The notes below the pieces were generated by a model. It ran no database searches, was not told the DNA's origin, and worked only from the letters and a program-made list of their open reading frames with translations. This document shows positions 46,312-52,980 of a stretch of DNA of 64,000 bases, one piece after another. A program made the translations under genes and the position numbers. The first letter of the stretch is position 1. Each line of letters starts with the position of its first letter. Source of the stretch: Pedobacter sp. PF22-3 (GTDB lineage Bacteria > Bacteroidota > Bacteroidia > Sphingobacteriales > Sphingobacteriaceae); contig NZ_JAPIVP010000004.1 in NCBI RefSeq assembly GCF_026239555.1, positions 124,001 to 188,000 of the forward strand, read 5' to 3'.

Positions 46312-46380
46312 TAATGTCACTTTGAGCCTGTCGAAATGCGTTTATTATTGTCCTTCGACAGGCTCAGGATGACAGTTTGA
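46312..46380. repeat. REP-like palindrome (GTCA type)
   Basis: GTCACTTTGAGCCTGTCGAA and, after a short loop, TTCGACAGGCTCAGGATGAC form a long inverted repeat, typical of the intergenic repeats of this genome. Confidence 0.8.
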
Positions 46381-46412
46381 TATAATGATACAGTCTCAAA
46401 AACTTGGCGAAG

Positions 46413-47870
46413 TTAACTATTCTTTAGTCTTTCTCTAATTTCGGCAAGAGAATAATCAATTAACAGTTTGCCGTCTCTGAAAACTTCTTTTAGTTCACCT
46501 TGTGCTTCTTCTTGCCAGGTGCATTGATCTTTCAGTTCATATTCTCCCTGGGCATTTTTAAAAATCTGCAATAAACCTTTAGCCGATTTTTTGGTACCAT
46601 CATCGGTAATGGGATCCTTAAATATTTCACGACCAACACCATCCACTTCTCCATAAGTAGCTTTCATTGCAAAACCGAAGGTATCACGTGTATTATATTG
46701 ATAGGTGAAAGATCCGATACCGAACACTACATTGGTCGAAGCGAAACCTTTTGCTTTTAAACGCTCACAGATTTGTGTAGCCCGCTCGGTGGTAATGCTG
46801 TCGCCATAAATGGCCCCAATTTGAGGAACGAGTTCTTTAAAGCCTTTATCATTGGTTTTTCCACCAAAAACATCCCAAAGCAGTTCGATTACGCCTTTTT
46901 GTTCGTTTTCATTTTTACCGTTCGGATTTCCGCAGATAATATCAACAGGATCACCGGAATCAGGCCTGATGACCACCTTACCAGGTCGGGCTATAATATC
47001 ATTTTTCAAAACAGGCAGATATTCAGTTAACACTTTCCATAAATCCCAGGTATCAGAAACAATGGATACAATCCCTTTTGGATAAACTTCTAAAATCAAT
47101 CTTTTAAAAGTTTCGAGCTCTCCTGTGTTGGTTCCCATGCACATTACCGAATGTTCTGTAGCGGCAACCGAGCCACCAATCAGTTCTTTGTCGGAATCTG
47201 TGTTATAATATTCTTCCAGAAAATCAATAGCCGGGATGGTATCAGTTCCAGTGAAACTCAATAAATGTCCAGCTGCTGAAGTTACTGCAGCTTCTATCCC
47301 ACCCATACCGCGCATGGAGAAATCGTGACCTTGCCAATCTACAAATTCTGGTACCGATGAGGTTTCTGCGGCATATTTATCCAAAATGGTACGGTACTGT
47401 TTTGCAATAGTAGCCGAATTACATGGCAACCAAACCACTGCAGAAAGCAACGTTTCGAAATAATTGGTCAGCCAGAAAAACTCCGGTTTGGTATTGTACA
47501 TGGTGAACATCGGCACACGCAAAGGCACTTCGGCTCCTTCGGGAAGTGATTTGAAAACCATGGGGATATAACCCAGATCATGTAAATCGGCAATGTGCTG
47601 TGTGCCTACCAGGTTTTCGCCAAGGTAATTATTGATCCTGCGGGCATATTTCCTTAAAATCTCCTCTTTTGGCTGTTTAAAGAAATTCTGGTTAAAATCG
47701 TCGATGATATATTTTTTGATAAAGTACTGTAGCCCAAAAAGAACCACATGATTTACATTTTCGAGCCTGCTTTTTCTTGGCGTCCAATTCGAATAAACCA
47801 GAGTGGTATTTTCAGGATACTGTCTGCGGTGGTCAACTTTATAACCGTCTGTTAATAATAATGGATTCAT
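46413..47870 (-). CDS. nadV: nicotinamide phosphoribosyltransferase (NAMPT/NadV)
   Basis: A 485-residue NAMPT-type enzyme, same length as family members. Active-site elements by comparison with human NAMPT: HDF at 182-184 (ring stacking Phe), TGTDT with Asp210, TEH with the catalytic His240, and IRPDSGDP near 303 with the Arg/Asp pair. It converts nicotinamide and PRPP to NMN. It is the last gene of the cluster that begins with nrtR and a PRPP-synthetase-like gene, and the cluster releases nicotinamide at the Tpt1 step. If the Prs-like protein makes ADP-ribose pyrophosphate (as in phage NARP1), this enzyme could be a Namat analogue; this is a hypothesis. Confidence 0.93.
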   Translation of the reverse strand: MNPLLLTDGYKVDHRRQYPENTTLVYSNWTPRKSRLENVNHVVLFGLQYFIKKYIIDDFNQNFFKQPKEEILRKYARRINNYLGENLVGTQHIADLHDLGYIPMVFKSLPEGAEVPLRVPMFTMYNTKPEFFWLTNYFETLLSAVVWLPCNSATIAKQYRTILDKYAAETSSVPEFVDWQGHDFSMRGMGGIEAAVTSAAGHLLSFTGTDTIPAIDFLEEYYNTDSDKELIGGSVAATEHSVMCMGTNTGELETFKRLILEVYPKGIVSIVSDTWDLWKVLTEYLPVLKNDIIARPGKVVIRPDSGDPVDIICGNPNGKNENEQKGVIELLWDVFGGKTNDKGFKELVPQIGAIYGDSITTERATQICERLKAKGFASTNVVFGIGSFTYQYNTRDTFGFAMKATYGEVDGVGREIFKDPITDDGTKKSAKGLLQIFKNAQGEYELKDQCTWQEEAQGELKEVFRDGKLLIDYSLAEIRERLKNS

Positions 47871-47889
47871 GGTTTGATGTATTTAAATA

Positions 47890-48621
47890 TTATTTATTTC
47901 TTCCCTTTTCGTTTGGATACAGGCTTTGTAACGTATCACTCTGCCAAAATTGTTTGGTTTCAATATCCAAACAGCTTAATTTTCCTGTAAATGCAGCACC
48001 GGTATCGATATTCCAGACATTGCAGCCCTGCATTGGTACATTAACATTATAGTAGAGCGTTGGCGTATGCCCAATATAGATTTCATGGTACAACAATAAA
48101 CGTTTCGGATAAATGGCCGAATCTTTTTTAATCCGGTTATCCATGGTGAGCGCCATTTCCCAAAGCGTGCGGTCCCACGAATAATTGCTTGAATAACGCT
48201 CTTTTTCCGGACCGTGCATGGAAGAAAAACCAGCGTGGATAAAAAGATTGTTCTGCCCGTCCACATCATAATCTTTCATTCGTTTAAAGAAATTTAAGTG
48301 TTCTTTCTTTGCTTCATCAGATAAACTTTGATAACTCTCCATTGTTGATTTACCTCCATGTACAAACCAAACGTCATTTACAATGGCTTTTTCGAGCCAA
48401 TCTATGCACCAGGCATCATGATTGCCTTTAATAAAGATGCACTGGTGACTTTCATCCAGGCGCATGAGGTAATCAATTACCTGTGCCGATTCACTCCAAC
48501 CATCTACATAATCGCCAAGAAAGATGAGCTTATCTTCAGCTGAAATGTCTGCACGTTCGAATAACTGGATCAGGCCTTTTAATCCGCCATGAATATCACC
48601 TATTACCAATGTTCTGCTCAT
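47890..48621 (-). CDS. PPP-family metallophosphoesterase
   Basis: A 243-residue serine/threonine-phosphatase-like enzyme with the three metal motifs GDIHGG (7-12), GDYVDG (36-41) and GNHDAW (about 65-70), plus HAGFSSMHGPEKER and a YIGHTPT motif. Bacterial members dephosphorylate proteins, diadenosine polyphosphates or RNA 2',3'-cyclic phosphates (Pnkp-type). It lies 1 bp after the tpt1 gene and 19 bp before nadV, so a role on RNA ends or on ADP-ribose phosphates made by Tpt1 is attractive but inferred. Confidence 0.9.
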   Translation of the reverse strand: MSRTLVIGDIHGGLKGLIQLFERADISAEDKLIFLGDYVDGWSESAQVIDYLMRLDESHQCIFIKGNHDAWCIDWLEKAIVNDVWFVHGGKSTMESYQSLSDEAKKEHLNFFKRMKDYDVDGQNNLFIHAGFSSMHGPEKERYSSNYSWDRTLWEMALTMDNRIKKDSAIYPKRLLLYHEIYIGHTPTLYYNVNVPMQGCNVWNIDTGAAFTGKLSCLDIETKQFWQSDTLQSLYPNEKGRNK

Positions 48622-48622
48622 G

Positions 48623-49165
48623 TTAAAATGTTATAAACTCAGCAGGCACAACAGCTGCAAGCCATACATTGTTGGCTGATAAATAAAATTTATAGCCTGC
48701 CCTATGCATCTCCCCGCTATTAACGGTAAGGATAACCGGTTTACCTCTCCTACCACCTACTTTGTTGGCCGTTTCTTTATCGGCACTTAAATGCACATGC
48801 TGCCGGCTCATTTTTTGCAATCCCTGCAATTTAATGTCGGGCAGGAATTTTTCAACTGTACCATGATACAGGTATGCTGGCGGTTCCGCCTCATCAAGGT
48901 TTAGTTCAATTGAAATGGAATGTCCTTGATTTGCCCTTATTTTGGTTTTATCTGCATTAAATGCAAATCTCTTTTTATCGTTATTTTCAACCACGTATTC
49001 AAGCAGTTCAAAATCTAGTTCTAGCTCATAAAGATCGAATTTGGCAATCAGCTCGTTCACATCCGCCCAACCATTTTCATCAAGCTTAAGCTTTATGGTT
49101 TCTGGCGAATGCCTCAAAATATAGCTGAGCAATTTGCTGATGCCTTTTGCTATTTTAATGTCCAT
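48623..49165 (-). CDS. kptA: RNA 2'-phosphotransferase Tpt1/KptA
   Basis: A 180-residue protein. The N-terminal half has SKLLSYILRHSPETIKLKLDENGWADVNELI and the C-terminal half HVHLSADKETANKVGGRRGKPVIL, both hallmark motifs (catalytic Arg-His pair in LRH; Arg residues in IRANQGHS and GGRRG). Tpt1 transfers an internal RNA 2'-phosphate to NAD+, releasing nicotinamide and ADP-ribose 1''-2''-cyclic phosphate. Its neighbours handle both products: macro and ADP-ribose hydrolases, and NAMPT for nicotinamide. Confidence 0.95.
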   Translation of the reverse strand: MDIKIAKGISKLLSYILRHSPETIKLKLDENGWADVNELIAKFDLYELELDFELLEYVVENNDKKRFAFNADKTKIRANQGHSISIELNLDEAEPPAYLYHGTVEKFLPDIKLQGLQKMSRQHVHLSADKETANKVGGRRGKPVILTVNSGEMHRAGYKFYLSANNVWLAAVVPAEFITF

Positions 49166-49184
49166 AATTTAAATGCTAAACTTA

Positions 49185-49697
49185 TTATTTACCTAATTTT
49201 TGCAGGTATAACTCGTAATTCTCATCGTCGAAACAAACGAAGATTACTTTTTCTATCTTTTCTTTATCGGCGAAATGATCTACCGTTTTAATGGCAATTT
49301 CTGCTGCTTTATCTTTCGGGAAATGATAAATCCCAGTACTGATATTGGGAAAAGCAATAGTTTTAACATTGTTTTCTATTGCTAAGATTAAGCTATTGCG
49401 ATAACAATCTGCAAGCAAAGCGTTATTTTTCTCACTTTCACCGTTCCAAACCGGCCCAACGGTATGGATTACATATTTTGCAGGTAAACTGCCTGCCGTT
49501 GTAATTACTGCATTTCCGGTTTTGCATTGTCCCTGTTTATTCCTGATGGCTACACAAGCATCTAAAATTGCCTTGCCACCTTTTCTGTGGATGGCGCCAT
49601 CTACTCCGCCGCCACCCAGTAATGAAGTATTCGCCGCGTTGACGATAGCATCGGCTTTAATTGTTGTTATATCGGCTTTGATTAGTTCTAAAATCAT
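49185..49697 (-). CDS. macro domain protein (O-acetyl-ADP-ribose deacetylase-like)
   Basis: A 170-residue single macro domain. The ligand motif [18 protein letters not shown] (20-37) and the phosphate loop [14 protein letters not shown] (around 115-128) match MacroD/YmdB-type enzymes. These deacetylate O-acetyl-ADP-ribose, remove ADP-ribose from proteins, or dephosphorylate ADP-ribose 1''-phosphate (Poa1-type). The adjacent tpt1 gene makes the precursor of that last substrate. Confidence 0.95.
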   Translation of the reverse strand: MILELIKADITTIKADAIVNAANTSLLGGGGVDGAIHRKGGKAILDACVAIRNKQGQCKTGNAVITTAGSLPAKYVIHTVGPVWNGESEKNNALLADCYRNSLILAIENNVKTIAFPNISTGIYHFPKDKAAEIAIKTVDHFADKEKIEKVIFVCFDDENYELYLQKLGK

Positions 49698-49864
49698 TTT
49701 TTGAATTTTTATTTATAGATTGTTTCAATACAAACGTCATGCTGAATTCATTTCAGCATCTTTTCTGTAAAACCCTGAATAAATTACCTTCGTTGAGCTC
49801 GCTAAGGCTGGGTTCAAGGTGACCACCATAGATTTTTAAACATCTTTCTTTGCTATTTCATCCC
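49698..49864. repeat. REP-like element inside the NAD/ADP-ribose cluster
   Basis: CGTCATGCTGAATTCATTTCAGCATCTTTT (first part) with a CTGAATAAA...AAGGTGAC tail resembles the elements at 57020-57090 and 60857-60915. It separates the macro gene from the ADP-ribosylglycohydrolase gene (167 bp) and could split the mRNA level between the two halves. Confidence 0.65.
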
Positions 49865-50809
49865 TTAATCCATCAATCCGGAATTCATTTCTTCACAGAG
49901 ATTATCAATTTCTATTTTCTTTACAATTGAATTGACCCAATTTTCAGGAATAGATTCAAAACCATAGATTAAACCGGCCAAACCACCGGTAATTGCACCA
50001 GTTGTGTCTGTATCGTCACCTAGGTTAACCGCTTTCAGAACCGCATCCTCATATGATTCGGTATTGAGGGTACACCACAAGCTGGCTTCCAGGCTATGCA
50101 GCACATAACCTGAAGAATAAATCTCGCTTTCCGGCACTGTTGAGATATCATTTAGTAAAACCCTTTTAAACAAGTCAATTTCCTTTTGTTCGAAATCATT
50201 ATTTGCAATAAAGTTTTTAAGTTTAAACTGTGCGTTAAAATAAGCTTCTCTTTTATCGTTCCCTTTTAACAGTTCCAAACCATAAACAATGTAAATAAAA
50301 CAAGCAAAAACAGAACGGAAATGTGCATGTGTAATCGATGAAACCTCATTCACCCGTTGGTAAATAACTTTAAGATCCTTTTCATCCTGTAAATAAAACA
50401 ACAGAGGCAAAATCCTCATTAAAGACCCATTTCCGTTATCCATTTCTGATGCCCCGCCACATAAAACGGGGTCTGCTCCATGTTTTATCATCTTAATAGC
50501 CTCACTTGTAGCAATTCCGATATCGAAAACTTTTCCGTGAGGCGTCCAGACCTGAGCGTTAAACCATTGAAGAAATTTTTGTGCGATATCATTTAAATCG
50601 TAGCCATTGCAAAGACTTTCGGCCAAACAAAGCGTTAGCGAACTATCATCACTCCAGGTACCTAACGGTTGATGATGAACACCATAGGCCAGCATATCCT
50701 TTACCGGAAACTTTCTTAAATAATCCCTGCTTTTAAATTCTACCGGCACACCCAAAGCATCGCCAACTACCAGCCCGAACATCGCGCTATGGATAATCCT
50801 GTTTTTCAT
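49865..50809 (-). CDS. ADP-ribosylglycohydrolase (DraG-like)
   Basis: A 314-residue protein. The metal motifs GTWSDDSS (50-57) and GDDTDTTGA (264-272) and the N-terminal FGLVVGDALGVPVEF are the DraG/ARH signature, with the two metals held by Asp/Thr residues from both motifs. These enzymes remove ADP-ribose from protein, nucleic acid or small acceptors. It supplies free ADP-ribose, the typical NrtR ligand, in a cluster led by nrtR. Confidence 0.93.
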   Translation of the reverse strand: MKNRIIHSAMFGLVVGDALGVPVEFKSRDYLRKFPVKDMLAYGVHHQPLGTWSDDSSLTLCLAESLCNGYDLNDIAQKFLQWFNAQVWTPHGKVFDIGIATSEAIKMIKHGADPVLCGGASEMDNGNGSLMRILPLLFYLQDEKDLKVIYQRVNEVSSITHAHFRSVFACFIYIVYGLELLKGNDKREAYFNAQFKLKNFIANNDFEQKEIDLFKRVLLNDISTVPESEIYSSGYVLHSLEASLWCTLNTESYEDAVLKAVNLGDDTDTTGAITGGLAGLIYGFESIPENWVNSIVKKIEIDNLCEEMNSGLMD

Positions 50810-50820
50810 GTTTTTCGCGT

Positions 50821-51306
50821 TTATTTACTTTCTACCAAATCTTTAAGCTTTGCTATTACGGCAGCACTAAGTTCATCGAATGTGCGGTACTGATCGATTC
50901 CTTTTCTTTTACAAACGATATCGATATTGCCCTTCCGCCAAAACCCTTCCTCACAGCAAACCATCAACTTGCCTGAATCGGCGAATAAACCCAATTCCAT
51001 CATCGAAATTGGCGACTTAGAATTTGCTTCAAGGAACAATAAAATCACATCGGCACTTTCCATCGCATCCAGTTCCCAGTTCACCTGCTCGCTGAACCAT
51101 ACATTTTCGATCGACTGCGTCCAGTTATAATCCCAGGATTTTCTTCGCGGATTGAAAACGACTACATCATCCAATTTTTTTTCCTTATTTGCCTGATGAA
51201 TAAATGTTTGTTGCCAATCAACAGAGTGGCCCATATCGATGGTTCCGGCAAGAAATACCGACACATCAGATGGCAAAATAATCTCTGGCGGAAGTATCGT
51301 TCTCAT
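50821..51306 (-). CDS. nucleoside 2-deoxyribosyltransferase-like protein
   Basis: A 161-residue protein. FLAGTIDMGHSVDWQQTFI, VVVFNPRRKSWDYNWTQ, VNWELDAMESADVILLFLEANSKSPISMMELGLF follow the nucleoside 2-deoxyribosyltransferase-like pattern (GTID at the base site; the DVILLFL and SMMELG catalytic-Glu segment). Related proteins cleave N-glycosidic bonds of nucleosides or nucleotides. In this setting it may act on an ADP-ribose or nicotinamide compound. The gene is 6 bp after the prs-like gene and 11 bp before the glycohydrolase gene. Confidence 0.85.
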   Translation of the reverse strand: MRTILPPEIILPSDVSVFLAGTIDMGHSVDWQQTFIHQANKEKKLDDVVVFNPRRKSWDYNWTQSIENVWFSEQVNWELDAMESADVILLFLEANSKSPISMMELGLFADSGKLMVCCEEGFWRKGNIDIVCKRKGIDQYRTFDELSAAVIAKLKDLVESK

Positions 51307-51312
51307 ATTATC

Positions 51313-52146
51313 CTATAAAATATCCACTAATTTTATCTGCGTTACACCAGCATGATAAATTTCTTTGATCGAATCGGTTGTAAAAATCTGCTCAAAATAT
51401 TGATCAAACACTTCAAAGCCTTTGCTGAATATGCCATGACTGATCGCCAGATATAATTTCCCCGCATTTTTGGCCTTTAATGCTTCGGCCAAACCGATAA
51501 ATGTTCCCCCACCATCACAGATATCATCAACAATTAAACAATCGGCACCAGCCAGATCTTCACTATACACTTTAAATCCGGATAGTTTTCCTGTTTTTAC
51601 ATCACGGCTTTTAGAGCATTCTACTACTTCGGCTCCACCTAAAAATTCGGAAACTTTATAAATTTTCTTTAAAGCGCCTCCATCGGGAGAAATGAGTTTT
51701 ACATCGTTTCCAATTTTTGCGATAACCTGTTTTATAAATTCATGGTTAGAAATGGTAACACAGTTATTCAGCAATGCCGGGGTTACTTCGCTATGCGGAT
51801 CGAAAATGGCAACACTTGCCAAAGTCATGGCATTAATCATATCTGCATATACTTTTACCGATAATGGCTCGCCCTGAACCATTACCCTATCTTGCCTGGC
51901 TGCTGGGAAATACGGAATAAAAAGATTGATTTCCTTCACGCCCATTCTTTTCAAAGCATCAACGGTAATGCAGATCAGGCCTAAATCATTAAAAGAGTTT
52001 ATTCGATGTGTAATGGTAACCGGAAGGCTGACATCAAAATTATTTGAAATTTTAATGTGTGGTTCGCCACCTGCAAATAAGAAAGATTTGTATTCGATTA
52101 AGTTATTTTCGCCTAGCGGAGTGAAACTTGGATTAAGATTTAACAT
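51313..52146 (-). CDS. divergent PRPP synthetase-like protein
   Basis: A 277-residue Prs-fold protein, shorter than canonical Prs (about 310-320). It keeps the ATP motif ARQDR (83-87), the FDPHSE (115-120) counterpart of DLH, and a PRPP-loop VDDICDGGGT (206-215), where canonical enzymes have VDDxxDTGGT. The flexible catalytic loop is CSKSRDVKTGKLSG rather than DKRRP-like. It may make PRPP for the NAMPT at the operon end. The phage NARP1 enzyme Adps, a Prs-like protein that pyrophosphorylates ADP-ribose, is an alternative model. Which substrate is used cannot be decided from sequence. Confidence 0.85.
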   Translation of the reverse strand: MLNLNPSFTPLGENNLIEYKSFLFAGGEPHIKISNNFDVSLPVTITHRINSFNDLGLICITVDALKRMGVKEINLFIPYFPAARQDRVMVQGEPLSVKVYADMINAMTLASVAIFDPHSEVTPALLNNCVTISNHEFIKQVIAKIGNDVKLISPDGGALKKIYKVSEFLGGAEVVECSKSRDVKTGKLSGFKVYSEDLAGADCLIVDDICDGGGTFIGLAEALKAKNAGKLYLAISHGIFSKGFEVFDQYFEQIFTTDSIKEIYHAGVTQIKLVDIL

Positions 52147-52149
52147 ATA

Positions 52150-52170
52150 TTTGCGTATTATTTACACAAA
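52150..52170. promoter_or_regulatory. NrtR-type operator A
   Basis: A 21-bp palindrome of the form TTTGCGTA-N5-TACACAAA, 4 bp before the ATG of the prs-like gene. It overlaps the -7 box TATATTTG of the operon promoter on the minus strand, so binding should block transcription. One of three related sites in the window. Confidence 0.75.
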
Positions 52171-52196
52171 TATAAAAATCATTTTTGAAATGCAAA
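52167..52196 (-). promoter_or_regulatory. promoter of the prs-like to nadV operon
   Basis: On the minus strand TTTG (52193-52196), an 18-bp spacer and TATATTTG (52167-52174) match the Bacteroidota -33/-7 promoter. The TTTG of the -7 box is also the first half of operator A. Confidence 0.65.
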
Positions 52197-52202
52197 AAAT
52201 AA

Positions 52203-52223
52203 TTTGTGTTTATTTTACGCAAA
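52203..52223. promoter_or_regulatory. NrtR-type operator B
   Basis: A second 21-bp palindrome, TTTGTGTT-N5-TACGCAAA in plus orientation; it covers the last codons and stop of nrtR. It matches operator A at 17 of 21 positions when read in reverse complement. Its centre is 53 bp from that of A, about five helical turns, allowing cooperative binding. Confidence 0.65.
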
Positions 52224-52907
52224 CCTAATATCAAACTGGAAATTTTCCTTTAAAAGTTGGTGATATTTTGGCTTATCGAATACGAAAAGCTTCCCTGGCC
52301 GTCCGCTAGCGCCTATTTTAACCACTTTATCCGTTTCTTTAACAATTCCAAAACTTAATATTTTTTTTCTAAAATTTCTCCTGTCAATATCCCGTTCTAA
52401 AATAGAACAGTATAAATTTTCTAGATCTGAAAAGAGAAATTCATGGTCCAAGAGATCGAAACCAATAGGCTGATAGGTAAGTTTACTTTTTAAACGTTGA
52501 TGAGCAAGTTTAACCATTTCATTATGGTCGTAACCCAACGCCGGCACCTGCGCTACTGGAAACCATTTGGCATCTTTTGCATCGGTATCAGCCTTTAACA
52601 CAAAATTTTTGGGATTTACCAGAGCAAAATAAGCGACAGAGATTACCCTGAATCGTTCGTCGCGTTTAACATCATCACCAAAAGTTCCCAATTGTTCGAG
52701 GTAATTTACAGTTATCCCAGCCTCTTCCTTAAGCTCACGTTCTACTGCGGTTATTAATGGTTCATCATCCAAAATAAAACCACCGGGCAACACCCAACGA
52801 TCGGCCAGTTTACCAAAGCGCTGCTGAACGGCCAATACATAGAGTGTTCCTTTTTCGTAGCCAAAAACAATGGCATCAACGGCAATTTTAATGTTTTGAT
52901 CGATCAT
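52215..52907 (-). CDS. nrtR: NrtR-type Nudix transcriptional regulator
   Basis: A 230-residue protein: N-terminal Nudix domain (about 5-150) and C-terminal winged helix (about 155-225). The Nudix box GFILDDEPLITAVERELKEE then AGI satisfies GX5EX7REUXEEXGU, so catalytic residues appear intact, whereas many NrtR proteins have lost them. NrtR represses NAD biosynthesis genes and is released by ADP-ribose-type ligands. It is the first gene of the NAD/ADP-ribose cluster and is flanked on both sides by matching palindromes. Confidence 0.9.
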   Translation of the reverse strand: MIDQNIKIAVDAIVFGYEKGTLYVLAVQQRFGKLADRWVLPGGFILDDEPLITAVERELKEEAGITVNYLEQLGTFGDDVKRDERFRVISVAYFALVNPKNFVLKADTDAKDAKWFPVAQVPALGYDHNEMVKLAHQRLKSKLTYQPIGFDLLDHEFLFSDLENLYCSILERDIDRRNFRKKILSFGIVKETDKVVKIGASGRPGKLFVFDKPKYHQLLKENFQFDIRFA

Positions 52908-52914
52908 TCCTTAA

Positions 52915-52939
52915 TTTGTGTAAAAACAACACAAAATTA
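52915..52939. promoter_or_regulatory. NrtR-type operator C and nrtR -7 element
   Basis: A third palindrome (52915-52935), TTTGTGTA-N5-AACACAAA, 7 bp before the nrtR ATG. The minus-strand -7 box TAATTTTG (52932-52939) overlaps it. This fits autoregulation of nrtR. A -33 box at the right distance is not clear. Confidence 0.7.
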
Positions 52940-52980
52940 ATGCTTTTATGATAAAAGACCGAATGTTACAATTTTATTTC

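Noticed and set aside
46273..46320. GTG start for the NTF2-like protein
   Set aside because: The GTG belongs to the REP palindrome; the ATG at 46272 is the natural start.
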